In this document: one piece after another, positions 42,657 through 51,305 of the stretch | Numbering within the stretch: position 1 is the first letter of the stretch | Layout of the letters: the number at the start of each line of letters is the position of its first letter | From: Streptomyces sp. CG1 | Lineage (GTDB): Bacteria; Actinomycetota; Actinomycetes; Streptomycetales; Streptomycetaceae | Length of the DNA stretch: 64,000 nt | Direction: 5' to 3' | Assembly: GCF_041080625.1 (NCBI RefSeq) | Contig: NZ_CP163518.1 | Location: 4,526,001-4,590,000 of the forward strand | Translations under genes and position numbers: made by a program | Notes under the pieces: generated by a model | The model's database searches: none | What the model was told of the DNA's origin: nothing | What the model saw: the letters and a program-made list of their open reading frames with translations, nothing else

Positions 42657-42730
42657 ATTCAGGGCACATGAGCCCGGGAAATGGCGTTGACCGGCGAGAA
42701 CTACCGAGGGGAGTTTTCGCAGGTCAACGC
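42657..42730 (+). repeat. Imperfect long repeat, copy A
   Basis: About 70 bp that align with 43633-43704. Shared blocks include ATTCAG, CACATGAG-CCGGGAAA, GAGAACTAC-GAGGGG and TTTTC-CAGG. Both lie in the non-coding right end of the element. They may be integrase arm-type sites or a relic of a duplicated gene end. Confidence 0.5.
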
Positions 42731-42865
42731 ACATTCCCTTGCGAAACCCCAGGTCAGCCCCCGCGCACTCCCATTCGCTGCACGAGTGGCAGGGCACGGT
42801 CCGGAGGAACCCGGCAGCGAGCGGGATGGAGCACGACGCCGCATGGTGCTGACCAGGCACGGCGT

Positions 42866-43024
42866 TCACTTCCCGTGCCACTCATCACGCAGTCGTCGCA
42901 CCGCGGCGATGGCGCGTACAGCCTTGTCCACAAGCGTCGGAACTTGATCGAGGACATACCCCAGTACGAGGACGCACCCGCCGAGTGCAGCAACCGCAGC
43001 GGTTGCCCAACCGACCGTTTCCAT
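42866..43024 (-). CDS. Small membrane protein (52 aa), tentative
   Basis: A short frame starting METVGWATAAVAALGG with one clear hydrophobic helix of about 20 residues and a basic C-terminal tail (AIAAVRRLRDEWHGK). GAAGGCGAG lies about 9 bp before ATG 43024. No family is recognised; it could be a toxin-like or entry-exclusion-type small membrane protein, or not a gene. The longer upstream open frame is not supported. Confidence 0.35.
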   Translation of the reverse strand: METVGWATAAVAALGGCVLVLGYVLDQVPTLVDKAVRAIAAVRRLRDEWHGK

Positions 43025-43632
43025 CCGAACTGTCTCGCCTTCTATTAAGAAGGTGGTCGGTTCGGAGGCATGGCAGGCTCGGACCGACCACCTGAATTGG
43101 TGGTCTGGTCGAGAGCCCAGGCCCGCACGCCGCTTCTCGGTGCTGTATTCGAGTCTCTGACGTCTTGGAGGTCGCGTACCGCGTGGCCCGGGTACCGCCC
43201 CTCCACGGCTCCCCGGTGGTGTGTCGGACCGACCGGAGCTACCGCCGCTCCCATGTTCGTTGTTGGTGCTCGACCTCTGCAGGCCAAGACTCGTCGCGTT
43301 ATCGATTCGTGACCAAATATTGGCGGCGCCTCGCGGAGTGCCCGGAAACGGCACCGTCGGCAAGGTCACCGAGCCGAAGTTGCGCTCCGCCGGCTGCTTG
43401 GCGCAGACGTCGATGATCGGCGATCAGGTCGCGGCCACGGCGACCGAGGTCATAGCCGTGAAGGAAAAAACGTGATCACCGGGGCAAGGAGTCGCGTTAC
43501 AGGACACCTGGCTCGTATCGCAACGTTCCCGGATTACGTTCGGCGGCCCCGTGAGCGAGGACCCAACGAGCGTCGCCCAGACGCAGAGTGACCAACCCCG
43601 GCACATGCTACGCAGATGCGCGCACGGAACGG

Positions 43633-43704
43633 ATTCAGCACACATGAGGCCGGGAAACCCCGCGAACACGTGAGAACTACGGAGGGGTGTTTTCCCAGGC
43701 CAGG
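43633..43704 (+). repeat. Imperfect long repeat, copy B, next to attR
   Basis: Second copy of the repeat described at 42657-42730, ending about 50 bp before attR. Proximity to the attachment site suggests a function in recombination, but the alignment has several mismatches and one small gap. Confidence 0.5.
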
Positions 43705-43752
43705 CACCACGCAGTCGACGTTTCTGCAGGTCACAGCCCCGCCCAGGGAAAA

Positions 43753-43797
43753 CTCCTAAAGCGGGTGTCGCAGGTTCGAATCCTGCCGGGGGCACAG
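43753..43797 (+). repeat. attR: 45-bp direct repeat of tRNA-Arg 3' end
   Basis: Exact copy of 15776-15820. It has the anticodon loop, 3' anticodon stem, T-arm and 3' acceptor strand of tRNA-Arg but lacks the 5' half, so it is not a functional tRNA. It marks the right junction of the element with the chromosome. Confidence 0.93.
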
Positions 43798-43824
43798 AGA
43801 AAGACCAGGCCAGAGGCCGCATGG

Positions 43825-43853
43825 GCCCTCCGTGGACGCCACGGAGGGTCCTT
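43825..43853 (+). terminator. Original chromosomal terminator of tRNA-Arg
   Basis: Perfect 10-bp stem CCCTCCGTGG / CCACGGAGGG with a 3-base loop, followed by TCCTTT. It lies just after attR, where the tRNA 3' end would be in an element-free chromosome, so it was probably the native terminator before insertion. Confidence 0.75.
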
Positions 43854-44061
43854 TGCGTGCCCGATGGGAACATCGTGGGAACGCGACGCTTGGTTACTTG
43901 AGGGAATTTGAGCCAATTATGCGGTGTAAGAATTTCTCCGAGCTTGAGGACTGCGTTTTCGCTGGTCGGGCGTAGGTCGGCGATCCCGTGGGAGTGGCGG
44001 CCTCGTGTCGCCGCTCCTGTGGAGATCGTGGATGCCGCCGGCTCCCCATGCGCCGCCTGCC

Positions 44062-44502
<441 letters not shown>

Positions 44503-44733
44503 TCGAAGCCTCACCACTGCGCACCCCACCCGTCCGCAGCGACGACGTCGGACTACGGCACTTCACATGGATCACGAGCACACCTCCACGGACGGCGACA
44601 GCAGCGGGCGCTCCGAGTGGTCAGCTTCTGCCGGGCGCAGGGCATTCTCCGAGGACTGGGACAAGGCAAGGGCTGGGCCCGCGCCGCACCAGTGCGACGT
44701 GGCCCAGCCCTTGTCGGCCAGAAAGCGCCGCCG

Positions 44734-46074
44734 TCAGAAGGCGCCGGTGCCGTTGGGTGTGCCGAGGCCGGTCGGCCCGTCGTATCCCGGGCCCGCGGTG
44801 CACAGGTAACTGCCGCCGCAGGAGCCGTTGCTGCCCGAGGTGATGTCGTTGAGCGCCGACGTGTGGCTGTACGGGTATGAGCCGTTGACGACCTGAGCGG
44901 TGTTTCCGGCCAGTGCGTAGACGCTCGCGATGATCGGCGACGAGACGCTGGTGCCGCCGACTTCGACCCACCCGTCGGCACCCTGTGCGAGACCGAGTTG
45001 AAGCTCGGTGTCACACAACAACGCGCCACCGCAGCTGTTGTACGTGTCGTAGACCGCCACCCCGGTTTTGGGGTCGGCCACCGCGGACACATCGGCGACG
45101 GCGCGCTTGGCGCATCCGGAGTCGTGCTGCCAGGACGGCTTGGCCTCGTACGCCGAGCAGCCCGAGCCCGCGCCGCTCCAGGCGGTCTCGGTCCAGCCGC
45201 GCGAGTTGGACGCCTTGCTCAGCGAGGTGCCGCCCACGGCGGTGACGTACGGGGAGGAGGCCGGCCAGGAGACACCGTAACCGGAGTCACCCGAGCTCGC
45301 TGTGATCGCGATGCCGGGGTGGTTGAAGTGCGAGTCGACGGAGGTGATGGTGTTGTCCTCGGATCCGCCCCAGCTGTTGGAGACGGAGACGACGCCCGAT
45401 GTGGTGGCGGCGGTGTCCTCGGCCGTCATGAGATCCGGGACGTTCGCCGACTTTGCCTCGACCAGGAGGATGTGGCAGCCGGGGCATGTCGCCGAGACCA
45501 TGTCGAGGTCGAGGCTGATCTCCTCGGCCCATCCGTAGTCACCGGAGGGCAGCGGCGATGCCTGACCGGTCTGGTTCACCTTGCGGAAGCAGCCGTTGGC
45601 GGTGGTGCACGACGGCAGACCATAGGCGCTGCGGTAAGCGGCCAGGTCGGACTCGGCGTGCGGGTCGTCCATGGCGTCGACGATGGCCACCGTGCGGCCG
45701 GATCCCGAGGTACCGCCCAAGTTGTAGGCGGAACGCAGATCGGACGGCACCCACCCCACCGTGGTCGGGGATCCGGTGGTGAACGGAGACATACGGCCCG
45801 AGGCGGTGCGGTGGGCCTTCATGACGCCGAAACAACGGGCCTGCCCCGCTTGCGTGGAATGGGCACAGCCGAAGTTCGCTGTACCCGCCGAGGCGGACGC
45901 GCGCGGGGCAGACGAGAAAGCAGCGGCCTGGACGCTGGTGGCCAGGCCGATGGTGAGGGCGGAGACGGCGAGTGTGAGCAGCGCGGTGAAGGCCGCTGCC
46001 GTCCGCCGTACCCGGTGTCTCGGTGGGTGGTGGTGGATCACTGGTGATCCGGAGGGTATCTCGCGACGATGCAT
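44734..46074 (-). CDS. Secreted S53 (sedolisin-like) serine peptidase
   Basis: 446 residues with a basic, hydrophobic signal segment (RRTAAAFTALLTLAVSALTIGLATSVQA). Catalytic Glu and Asp are in YGWAEEISLDLDMVSATCPGC, the oxyanion Asp region in ITASSGDSGYGVSWPASSP, and Ser in VGGTSVSSPIIASVYAL. Cysteine pairs suggest disulfides outside the cell. Sedolisins are subtilisin-fold peptidases; this one lacks the long propeptide of many members. ATG 46074 has GGAGG at 6 bp, so the upstream frame is rejected. Lies alone between the dead regulator and the zinc regulon. Confidence 0.9.
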   Translation of the reverse strand: MHRREIPSGSPVIHHHPPRHRVRRTAAAFTALLTLAVSALTIGLATSVQAAAFSSAPRASASAGTANFGCAHSTQAGQARCFGVMKAHRTASGRMSPFTTGSPTTVGWVPSDLRSAYNLGGTSGSGRTVAIVDAMDDPHAESDLAAYRSAYGLPSCTTANGCFRKVNQTGQASPLPSGDYGWAEEISLDLDMVSATCPGCHILLVEAKSANVPDLMTAEDTAATTSGVVSVSNSWGGSEDNTITSVDSHFNHPGIAITASSGDSGYGVSWPASSPYVTAVGGTSLSKASNSRGWTETAWSGAGSGCSAYEAKPSWQHDSGCAKRAVADVSAVADPKTGVAVYDTYNSCGGALLCDTELQLGLAQGADGWVEVGGTSVSSPIIASVYALAGNTAQVVNGSYPYSHTSALNDITSGSNGSCGGSYLCTAGPGYDGPTGLGTPNGTGAF

Positions 46075-46495
46075 CAAACCTCCGTGCGGTTTCAGACAGT
46101 TCGGCAGGGCCACATAGCGAAAGGCGACATCGGCAGACGGCATGTCAGATCAACCGCGGGGCCAGGTGGTTTCACCATGGGGTTCCCGTCTTGCGCTGGT
46201 CAAGGCCACGTCAATGCAGGTCTTGTGAGGCTCTCGCGGTAAGCGAGTGAACCGCCCTCGGTGCTGGAGGGTCCGTGGCAGTGCTCATTTCAGGACAACA
46301 AAAACGCCTGCACCACCTGTGGGATGAGGCCCCATCCCACAGGACGAACTGCTGAGCTTGCTCCACTTTGCCGACCCCGAACCTGCTCGCAGATCTCCAG
46401 GACAGACCGAGCCTTGGCTACGCGTTCATGTGCCACGACGGGGGAGACGCAGCGGAGCGCAGGGACTCCATGCATGAATCAGCAATCATATGGAC

Positions 46496-46512
46496 ATGGA
46501 TTTCATTTCCAT
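46496..46512. promoter_or_regulatory. Zur box 1 upstream of the Fur/Zur operon
   Basis: ATGGATTTCATTTCCAT, a palindromic AT-rich motif fitting the actinobacterial Zur-box pattern TGnAAATCATTTTCA. It is directly followed by TAATCT, a plausible -10 element, so Zur binding would block transcription. Located 50 bp before the GTG start of the regulator gene. Confidence 0.75.
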
Positions 46513-46561
46513 CTAATCTGGGGTGCATCCATGCGGCGGGCGTCACAGGAGGTGATCTGCG

Positions 46562-47026
46562 GTGGGTGGCCGGATGACGCGGCAGCGCAGAGCAGTCACG
46601 CGCGCACTCGCGGACTACCAGGACTTCGTGTCGGCCCAGGAGTTGTACGCCCTTCTGGTGGCCGGCGACCACGCGATCGGTCTGACCACCGTCTACCGCG
46701 CCCTGCGTGAGCTGGAGGCGGACGGCGGTGTGGACGTCGTACGCGAGGAGACGGGCGGGCGGCTGTACCGGCTGCGCCCCGCCGACGGGCACCGCCACTA
46801 CCTGATGTGCCGTGACTGCGGCCGCAGCCGGCCGGTGGACTCCGAGGTCGTCGAGGAGTGGGCGGGCCGTATCGCCGCCGACACCGGCTTCGCCGCGGTC
46901 GAGCACACCGTCGAACTCACCGGCGTCTGCGCCGACTGCCAGCCCTCCAGGAACGAAGGAGAACCGCCATGCCACTGGGATCGCGCCCCGGGCCCCCGGG
47001 GCCCAGTCCACAGCTGCGCGAGCTGA
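46562..47026 (+). CDS. Fur-family zinc-responsive regulator (Zur-like)
   Basis: 154 residues. Winged-helix DNA-binding domain (SAQELYALL...GLTTVYRALRELEADG), metal-binding histidines in DGHRHYLMC, and two CxxC structural zinc pairs (MCRDCG and GVCADC). The C-terminal tail beyond the second CxxC overlaps the next gene. GTG 46562 has a perfect AGGAGGTGAT ribosome site. A Zur box lies just upstream, so it is likely autoregulated, and similar boxes precede the other zinc genes here. Confidence 0.9.
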   Translation: MGGRMTRQRRAVTRALADYQDFVSAQELYALLVAGDHAIGLTTVYRALRELEADGGVDVVREETGGRLYRLRPADGHRHYLMCRDCGRSRPVDSEVVEEWAGRIAADTGFAAVEHTVELTGVCADCQPSRNEGEPPCHWDRAPGPRGPVHSCAS

Positions 47027-47247
47027 AGGAGACCGTGCGCACTCTCCTCGGACTCGACGACGACACCGCCGTCGTGCTCCGCCAGCTCGCCTGTACCGAA
47101 CCGGGGTGCCCGCCGCTGGAGACGGTCGTCGCCGTGCTGCCGATGGAGGGCAAGGCCCGCCGCTGGACCCTGCACCGCCCCGCCGACCAGATCACCGAGA
47201 CCGACCTGCGAGCCGCCCTGCTCGCCACACCCGGACAGCACGACTAG
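46969..47247 (+). CDS. Small conserved protein of the zinc regulon
   Basis: 92 residues starting MPLGSRPGPPGPSPQLRELK, with CTEPGCPPLETVVAVLPM in the middle: two cysteines next to a hydrophobic strand. ATG 46969 has GAAGGAG upstream and overlaps the Fur gene by 58 bp. It lies 9 bp before the CobW gene, so is co-transcribed. I do not know a function; the pair of cysteines suggests a zinc-handling role. Confidence 0.75.
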   Translation: MPLGSRPGPPGPSPQLRELKETVRTLLGLDDDTAVVLRQLACTEPGCPPLETVVAVLPMEGKARRWTLHRPADQITETDLRAALLATPGQHD

Positions 47248-47256
47248 GAGCCTGAC

Positions 47257-48270
47257 TTGACCATCCTCGATGCTCGCGATGAGCGGGTCCCCGTCACCGT
47301 ACTGACCGGCTTCCTCGGCTCCGGCAAGACCACCCTCCTCAACCGCATCCTCAACGGGAACCACGGCATGAGGATCGCCGTGATCGAGAACGAGTTCGGT
47401 GAGGTCGGCATCGACGACGCGCTCGTTCTCGGCGCCGAGGAAGAGATCTTCGAGATGAACAACGGCTGCATCTGCTGCACCGTGCGCGGGGATCTGATCC
47501 GCATCCTGGGTGCGCTGATGCGGCGCCGCGAGAAGTTCGACCACATCCTCATCGAGACCACCGGCCTCGCCGACCCGGCGCCCGTCGCCCAGACCTTCTT
47601 CCTGGACGACGAGATCGCCTCCCAGCTGCGGCTGGACGCCATCGTCACCCTCGTGGACGCCGCGCACGTGCTCCAGCACCTGGACGAGATCAAGCCGGAG
47701 GGCGTGGAGAACGAGGCCGCCGAGCAGATCGCCTTCGCCGACCGGGTCGTGCTCAACAAGACCGACCTGGTCGACGACGACACCATCGTGCAGGTCGTCC
47801 GTCGCATCCGAGCTGTCAACGACGGGGTCCGGATCGTCCCCGCCAAGCACGCCCGCATCGGCCTGCACGAGGTGATGGACGTAGGCGCGTTCGACCTGGA
47901 GCGGGTGCTCGCCGACGACCCCTCCTTCCTCACCGAGACCGAGCACCGGCACGACACCACCGTCACCTCGGTCGGCATCGAACTGGACGGCGAGCTGGAC
48001 GAGGACCGGCTCAATGCCTGGCTCGGCACCCTGCTGCGCACCAAGGGCGTCGGCCTCTTCCGCTCCAAGGGCATCCTGGCCATCGCCGGAGCGCCCAAGC
48101 AGTACGTCTTCCAGGGCGTGCACATGCTGCTCGACGGCACCTTCGGACGCGACTGGCGTGAGGACGAACCCCGCACGAACAAGCTGGTGTTCATCGGCCG
48201 CGGCCTCGACCGCGAGGCCCTGGAGCGCGGCTTCACCGACTGCCTGGCCACGGCGGGCGCCGCCGCGTGA
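47257..48270 (+). CDS. CobW/ZNG-type GTPase, putative zinc metallochaperone
   Basis: 337 residues. G1 loop GFLGSGKTTLLNRI, the CxCC metal motif in NNGCICCTVRGDL, G3-like ETTGLADPAP, and NKTD base-recognition motif; the CobW C-terminal domain includes RSKGILAIAG and KLVFIGRGLD. Family members supply zinc to client proteins under limitation. TTG start at 47257 with AGGAG at 6-7 bp. Co-transcribed with the upstream regulator and subject to Zur box 1. Confidence 0.9.
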   Translation: MTILDARDERVPVTVLTGFLGSGKTTLLNRILNGNHGMRIAVIENEFGEVGIDDALVLGAEEEIFEMNNGCICCTVRGDLIRILGALMRRREKFDHILIETTGLADPAPVAQTFFLDDEIASQLRLDAIVTLVDAAHVLQHLDEIKPEGVENEAAEQIAFADRVVLNKTDLVDDDTIVQVVRRIRAVNDGVRIVPAKHARIGLHEVMDVGAFDLERVLADDPSFLTETEHRHDTTVTSVGIELDGELDEDRLNAWLGTLLRTKGVGLFRSKGILAIAGAPKQYVFQGVHMLLDGTFGRDWREDEPRTNKLVFIGRGLDREALERGFTDCLATAGAAA

Positions 48271-48509
48271 GTACGACTGTCGAGTCCCCGCTCGCCTGGG
48301 ACATCGGCGTCGACGACGCACCCGTCGCCCTCAGCGCGCGGGGCGATCTGGTCGCCGTCGCGGGAGCCGAGGGGACCGTGAGGATCCTCGACGCGGCGAT
48401 GGGCGCCGAGATCGGCGCGTTCGACCTCCCCGAGGCACACTTACTGTCGCCCTCCTCCGTATGGGTCAAAGGGATCCCCTGCCTGCACGCCGGGGCGCGC
48501 ACCAACTAG
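48267..48509 (+). pseudogene. Truncated WD40-type protein gene
   Basis: 80 residues starting STTVESPLAWDIGVDDAPVALS, followed by LVAVAGAEGTVRILDAAMGAEIG, a single WD40-like blade, then an unrelated tail and stop. Full-length versions next to CobW genes are several hundred residues in Streptomyces as I recall. GTG 48267 overlaps the CobW stop. Probably the remnant of a larger gene that lost its 3' part. Confidence 0.6.
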
Positions 48510-48578
48510 CCCGTTCAGCCAGCTAGTTGAGATGCAAGTGATTTGACACCGTCCCGCCGCACCACCAGCCTATGCGCA

Positions 48579-48595
48579 TGACATCCATTTTCAAT
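48579..48595. promoter_or_regulatory. Zur box 2 upstream of the CooC-like ATPase
   Basis: TGACATCCATTTTCAAT matches the Zur-box pattern and is followed by TAGCGG, a candidate -10. It ends 17 bp before the ATPase start. Confidence 0.75.
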
Positions 48596-48612
48596 AGCGG
48601 GGGTGGTTAGCC

Positions 48613-49572
48613 ATGCGTGTTGCCTTCGTCGGTAAGGGCGGCAGCGGCAAGACGACCCTGTCGGCTCTCTTCTCCCGTCATCTGGCGCACTCGGGTGCGC
48701 CGGTCGTCGCGATCGACGGTGACATCAACCAGCACCTGGCCTACGCGCTCGGCCTCGACGAGCACGAGGTCTTCGCCGCGCCGCCGCTCAGCGCGCGCAC
48801 CGGCGAGATCAAGGACTACCTGCGGGGCAGCAACCCGCGGATCCCGTCCCGCGAAGCCATGGTCAAGACGACCCCGCCCGGCCGCGGCTCCCGACTGTTG
48901 CGCCTGCTGGGCGACGACGAGGTCCACGGCCACCACGTCCAGCAGGTCGGCGGCGTCCCGCTGATGGTGACCGGCGCCTTTGACGAGAATGACCTCGGCG
49001 TGGCCTGCTACCACTCCAAGCTCGGCGCGGTTGAGCTGTACCTCAACCACCTCGTCGACGGTCCCGGCGAGTACGTCGTCGTCGACATGACCGCCGGCGC
49101 CGACGCCTTCGCCTCCGGCCTGTTCACCCGCTTCGACATGACGTTCCTGGTCGTCGAACCGACCCGCAAGAGCGTCTCCGTGTACCGCCAGTACCGCGAC
49201 CACGCCGCCGAGTTCGGGATCCCGGTCGCCGTCGTGGGCAACAAGGTCACCGGCGAGGACGACCTGCTCTTCCTCAAGGAGCACGTCGGCGACGACCTGC
49301 TCGCACACTGCGAGCAGTCCTCGTACATCCGTGCCCAGGAACAGGGCCGCACCCACGGCGACCTGGAGCCGCACAACACCCGCACGCTGGACCGGCTGCG
49401 CGCGGCCGTGGACGCCCGCACCAAAGACTGGGCCGCCTTCCAGAAGCACGCCGTGGAATTCCACCTGCGCAACGCCGCCGCCTGGGCCGACGAGGCCACC
49501 GGCCAGGATCTCGCCGCCCAGGTCGACCCGGACTTCCAGCACGGCCCCGCAGCACTGACCGCCTTCGCCTGA
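48613..49572 (+). CDS. CooC/ParA-like deviant Walker P-loop ATPase of the zinc regulon
   Basis: 319 residues. Deviant Walker A FVGKGGSGKTTLSALF, switch region VAIDGDINQHLAYALG, Walker B-like YVVVDMTAGADAFASGL, and the NKVTGEDD base-binding segment. The fold is that of CooC/MinD-type ATPases used in metal cofactor insertion. Preceded by Zur box 2, so expressed when zinc is scarce; likely a metal-insertion or protein-remodelling factor. It probably works with the next gene 39 bp downstream. Confidence 0.85.
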   Translation: MRVAFVGKGGSGKTTLSALFSRHLAHSGAPVVAIDGDINQHLAYALGLDEHEVFAAPPLSARTGEIKDYLRGSNPRIPSREAMVKTTPPGRGSRLLRLLGDDEVHGHHVQQVGGVPLMVTGAFDENDLGVACYHSKLGAVELYLNHLVDGPGEYVVVDMTAGADAFASGLFTRFDMTFLVVEPTRKSVSVYRQYRDHAAEFGIPVAVVGNKVTGEDDLLFLKEHVGDDLLAHCEQSSYIRAQEQGRTHGDLEPHNTRTLDRLRAAVDARTKDWAAFQKHAVEFHLRNAAAWADEATGQDLAAQVDPDFQHGPAALTAFA

Positions 49573-49611
49573 CCCCCTCAAGACCAGAACCACAGAACAG
49601 GACAGCCCTTC

Positions 49612-50004
49612 ATGTCGCTCGACGTCTCCCCGCAGCTGCTCGCCGAAGCCGAGAACGGTGAGGTGCGGGAGGCGGACTTCGTGGAAACGGTCCGCACGTC
49701 CCTGCCGTACGCCTACGACCTCGTCGCCCGCCTGGCCACCGAACTGCGCTCCGGCGCAGCGGAGTTCGCCGACAACCAGACCCCGCCGCCCTCCGAGAAG
49801 GAGCGCGGCCAGCTCCTGCGCGCCCTGTCCAGCGACGCGATCCGCGGCAGCCTGGAACGCCACTTCGGCATCGCCCTCGCCTTCCAGAACTGCCACCGGG
49901 TCGCAGCCTTCCGCCCCGAGGCGCGCGGCGGCGAGACCCATGCACGCTTCACCTCCCTGCGCTCGCAGATCCTCAACCAGTCGCCGGAGTTCCGCGACTG
50001 CTGA
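49612..50004 (+). CDS. Conserved hypothetical protein co-transcribed with the CooC-like ATPase
   Basis: 130 residues: SLDVSPQLLAEAENGEVREADFV, then helical segments with SLPYAYDLVARLATELRSG and HFGIALAFQNCHRVAAF. No signal peptide or clear metal motif; a single buried cysteine. It follows the ATPase by 39 bp with CAGGACAGCC before its ATG. In similar Streptomyces loci the two occur together as far as I recall, so it is probably the client or partner of the ATPase. Confidence 0.75.
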   Translation: MSLDVSPQLLAEAENGEVREADFVETVRTSLPYAYDLVARLATELRSGAAEFADNQTPPPSEKERGQLLRALSSDAIRGSLERHFGIALAFQNCHRVAAFRPEARGGETHARFTSLRSQILNQSPEFRDC

Positions 50005-50230
50005 ACCACTGCCGGTCACAACCGCCGACTGCCGGAACCGGCGCTCGACAATCAGGCCGGCCACTTCGCCCCCTCGGCGGCCGTCGCCCACCAGGACACC
50101 CGGTCCTCGTGAGCGACGGCTGCCAACGCTTGTCCCGGCGAGGTCCGCCGCACCCCCTACCTGCGCAGCCCCGAGCAGTCAGTCATACACCCGGTCAAGA
50201 GATGGCAACGGTTTTCATCTTCCATTGATC

Positions 50231-50245
50231 TGAAAATCATTCCCA
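50231..50245. promoter_or_regulatory. Zur box 3 upstream of znuA
   Basis: TGAAAATCATTCCCA, the closest of the four to the Zur-box consensus, followed by TCTAGCG (possible -10). It lies about 75 bp before the znuA start and would control the whole transporter operon. Confidence 0.85.
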
Positions 50246-50319
50246 TCTAGCGTCCGGAGTGTCGCCACACGCCCGGCACGTGTCCGCCGCGCGCCGGGCA
50301 TCGCCCGAAGGAGCTCCGC

Positions 50320-51297
50320 ATGTCCACCACCCCCGCCTCCCGTTCTCCCCGGCCCTCCGTGAGGATCGCCCTGGTCACCGCGACGGCGGCCCTGACGGCC
50401 GTGACGGCGACCGCCTGCTCCACCTCCTCCTCGCACAGCGGCAACACCGCAGAGACCGGAGGCGGCAGCGGCTCGGGCAGGACGATCCAGGTGGTGGCGG
50501 CGGAGAACTTCTGGGGCAGCATCGCCTCCCAGCTCGGCGGCAGCCACGTGAAGGTGACCAGCATCATCACCAACCCGGACACCGACCCGCACGCCTACGA
50601 GCCGACCGCCGCCGACGCCCGCACCGTGGCCGGCGCCCAGTACACGATCGTCAACGGCATCGGCTACGACGCCTGGGCCGACAAACTCCTCGCGTCGAAC
50701 CCCGGCAGCGACCGGACCGAGCTGAAGGTCGGCGACCTGGTCGGGATCAAGCCGGGCGGCAACCCGCACCGCTGGTACTCCCCCGACAACGTCCACCAGG
50801 TCATCGAGAAGATCACCGCCGACTACAAGAAGACCGACCCGGCCGACGCCTCCTACTTCGACCAGCAGAAGACGACCTTCGAGACGAAGACGCTCGCCGG
50901 CTACAACCAGCTCATCACCGGCATCAAGGCGAAGTACGCGGGCACCCCGATCGGCGCCTCCGAGTCCATCGTCACGCCGCTCGCCGAGGGCCTGGGGCTG
51001 AAGATGCTCACCCCGGAGACGTTCCTGGACGCGATGAGCGAGGGCTCCGACCCCACGGCCAAGGACAAGACCACCATCGACCAGCAGATCAAGAACAAGC
51101 AGATCAAGATCTACGTCTACAACTCCCAGAACTCCACACCCGACGTGCAGGCACAGGTCAAGGAGGCCAAGGCGCAGGGCATCCCGGTCGCCACCGTCAC
51201 CGAGACCCTGACCCCCGCCGGGGCCACCTTCCAGCAGTGGCAGACCACCCAGTTGCAGGGCATCGAGCAGGCCCTGGCCAAGGCCACCGGGAAGTGA
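50320..51297 (+). CDS. znuA: Zinc ABC transporter substrate-binding lipoprotein
   Basis: 325 residues. Lipoprotein signal with lipobox VTATACS (Cys near 33). Metal ligands of cluster A-I proteins: DPHAYEPTAAD, HRWYSPDNVHQVI (His), an SES segment in GASESIVTPLAEGL, and a C-terminal Asp region. Binds Zn(II) outside the membrane and passes it to the ZnuB permeases. ATG 50320 has GAAGGAG. First gene of a four-gene transporter operon behind Zur box 3. Confidence 0.93.
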   Translation: MSTTPASRSPRPSVRIALVTATAALTAVTATACSTSSSHSGNTAETGGGSGSGRTIQVVAAENFWGSIASQLGGSHVKVTSIITNPDTDPHAYEPTAADARTVAGAQYTIVNGIGYDAWADKLLASNPGSDRTELKVGDLVGIKPGGNPHRWYSPDNVHQVIEKITADYKKTDPADASYFDQQKTTFETKTLAGYNQLITGIKAKYAGTPIGASESIVTPLAEGLGLKMLTPETFLDAMSEGSDPTAKDKTTIDQQIKNKQIKIYVYNSQNSTPDVQAQVKEAKAQGIPVATVTETLTPAGATFQQWQTTQLQGIEQALAKATGK

Positions 51298-51305
51298 ACT
51301 GAGCC

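Larger units (their letters stand above)
15776..43797. mobile_element. Integrative mobilizable element in tRNA-Arg(CCT), about 28 kb
   Basis: Bounded by identical 45-bp att repeats 27,977 bp apart. Core genes: integrase and XRE regulator (minus strand, left end), excisionase, DUF3631-type ATPase, MobC and relaxase. This resembles actinobacterial integrative elements (AICE/IME), but no FtsK/TraB-type translocase or type IV secretion genes are seen, so it is more likely mobilized than self-transferring. Cargo fills 23.4-42.7 kb: an amyloid-motif gene pair, a coupled nucleotide/sugar-enzyme operon with its regulators, and defence-like genes. The right end (42.6-43.75 kb) is mostly non-coding with an imperfect long repeat. 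Confidence 0.92.

Noticed and set aside
43753..43825. Second tRNA-Arg gene
   Set aside because: Only the anticodon loop to 3' end is present; the 5' acceptor and D-arm are missing, so it is attR.
43731..43916. Short minus-strand frame containing GRIRTCDTRFR
   Set aside because: This is the well-known translation of a tRNA 3' end; the same peptide appears opposite the tRNA at 15721-15972. It only confirms the att repeat.
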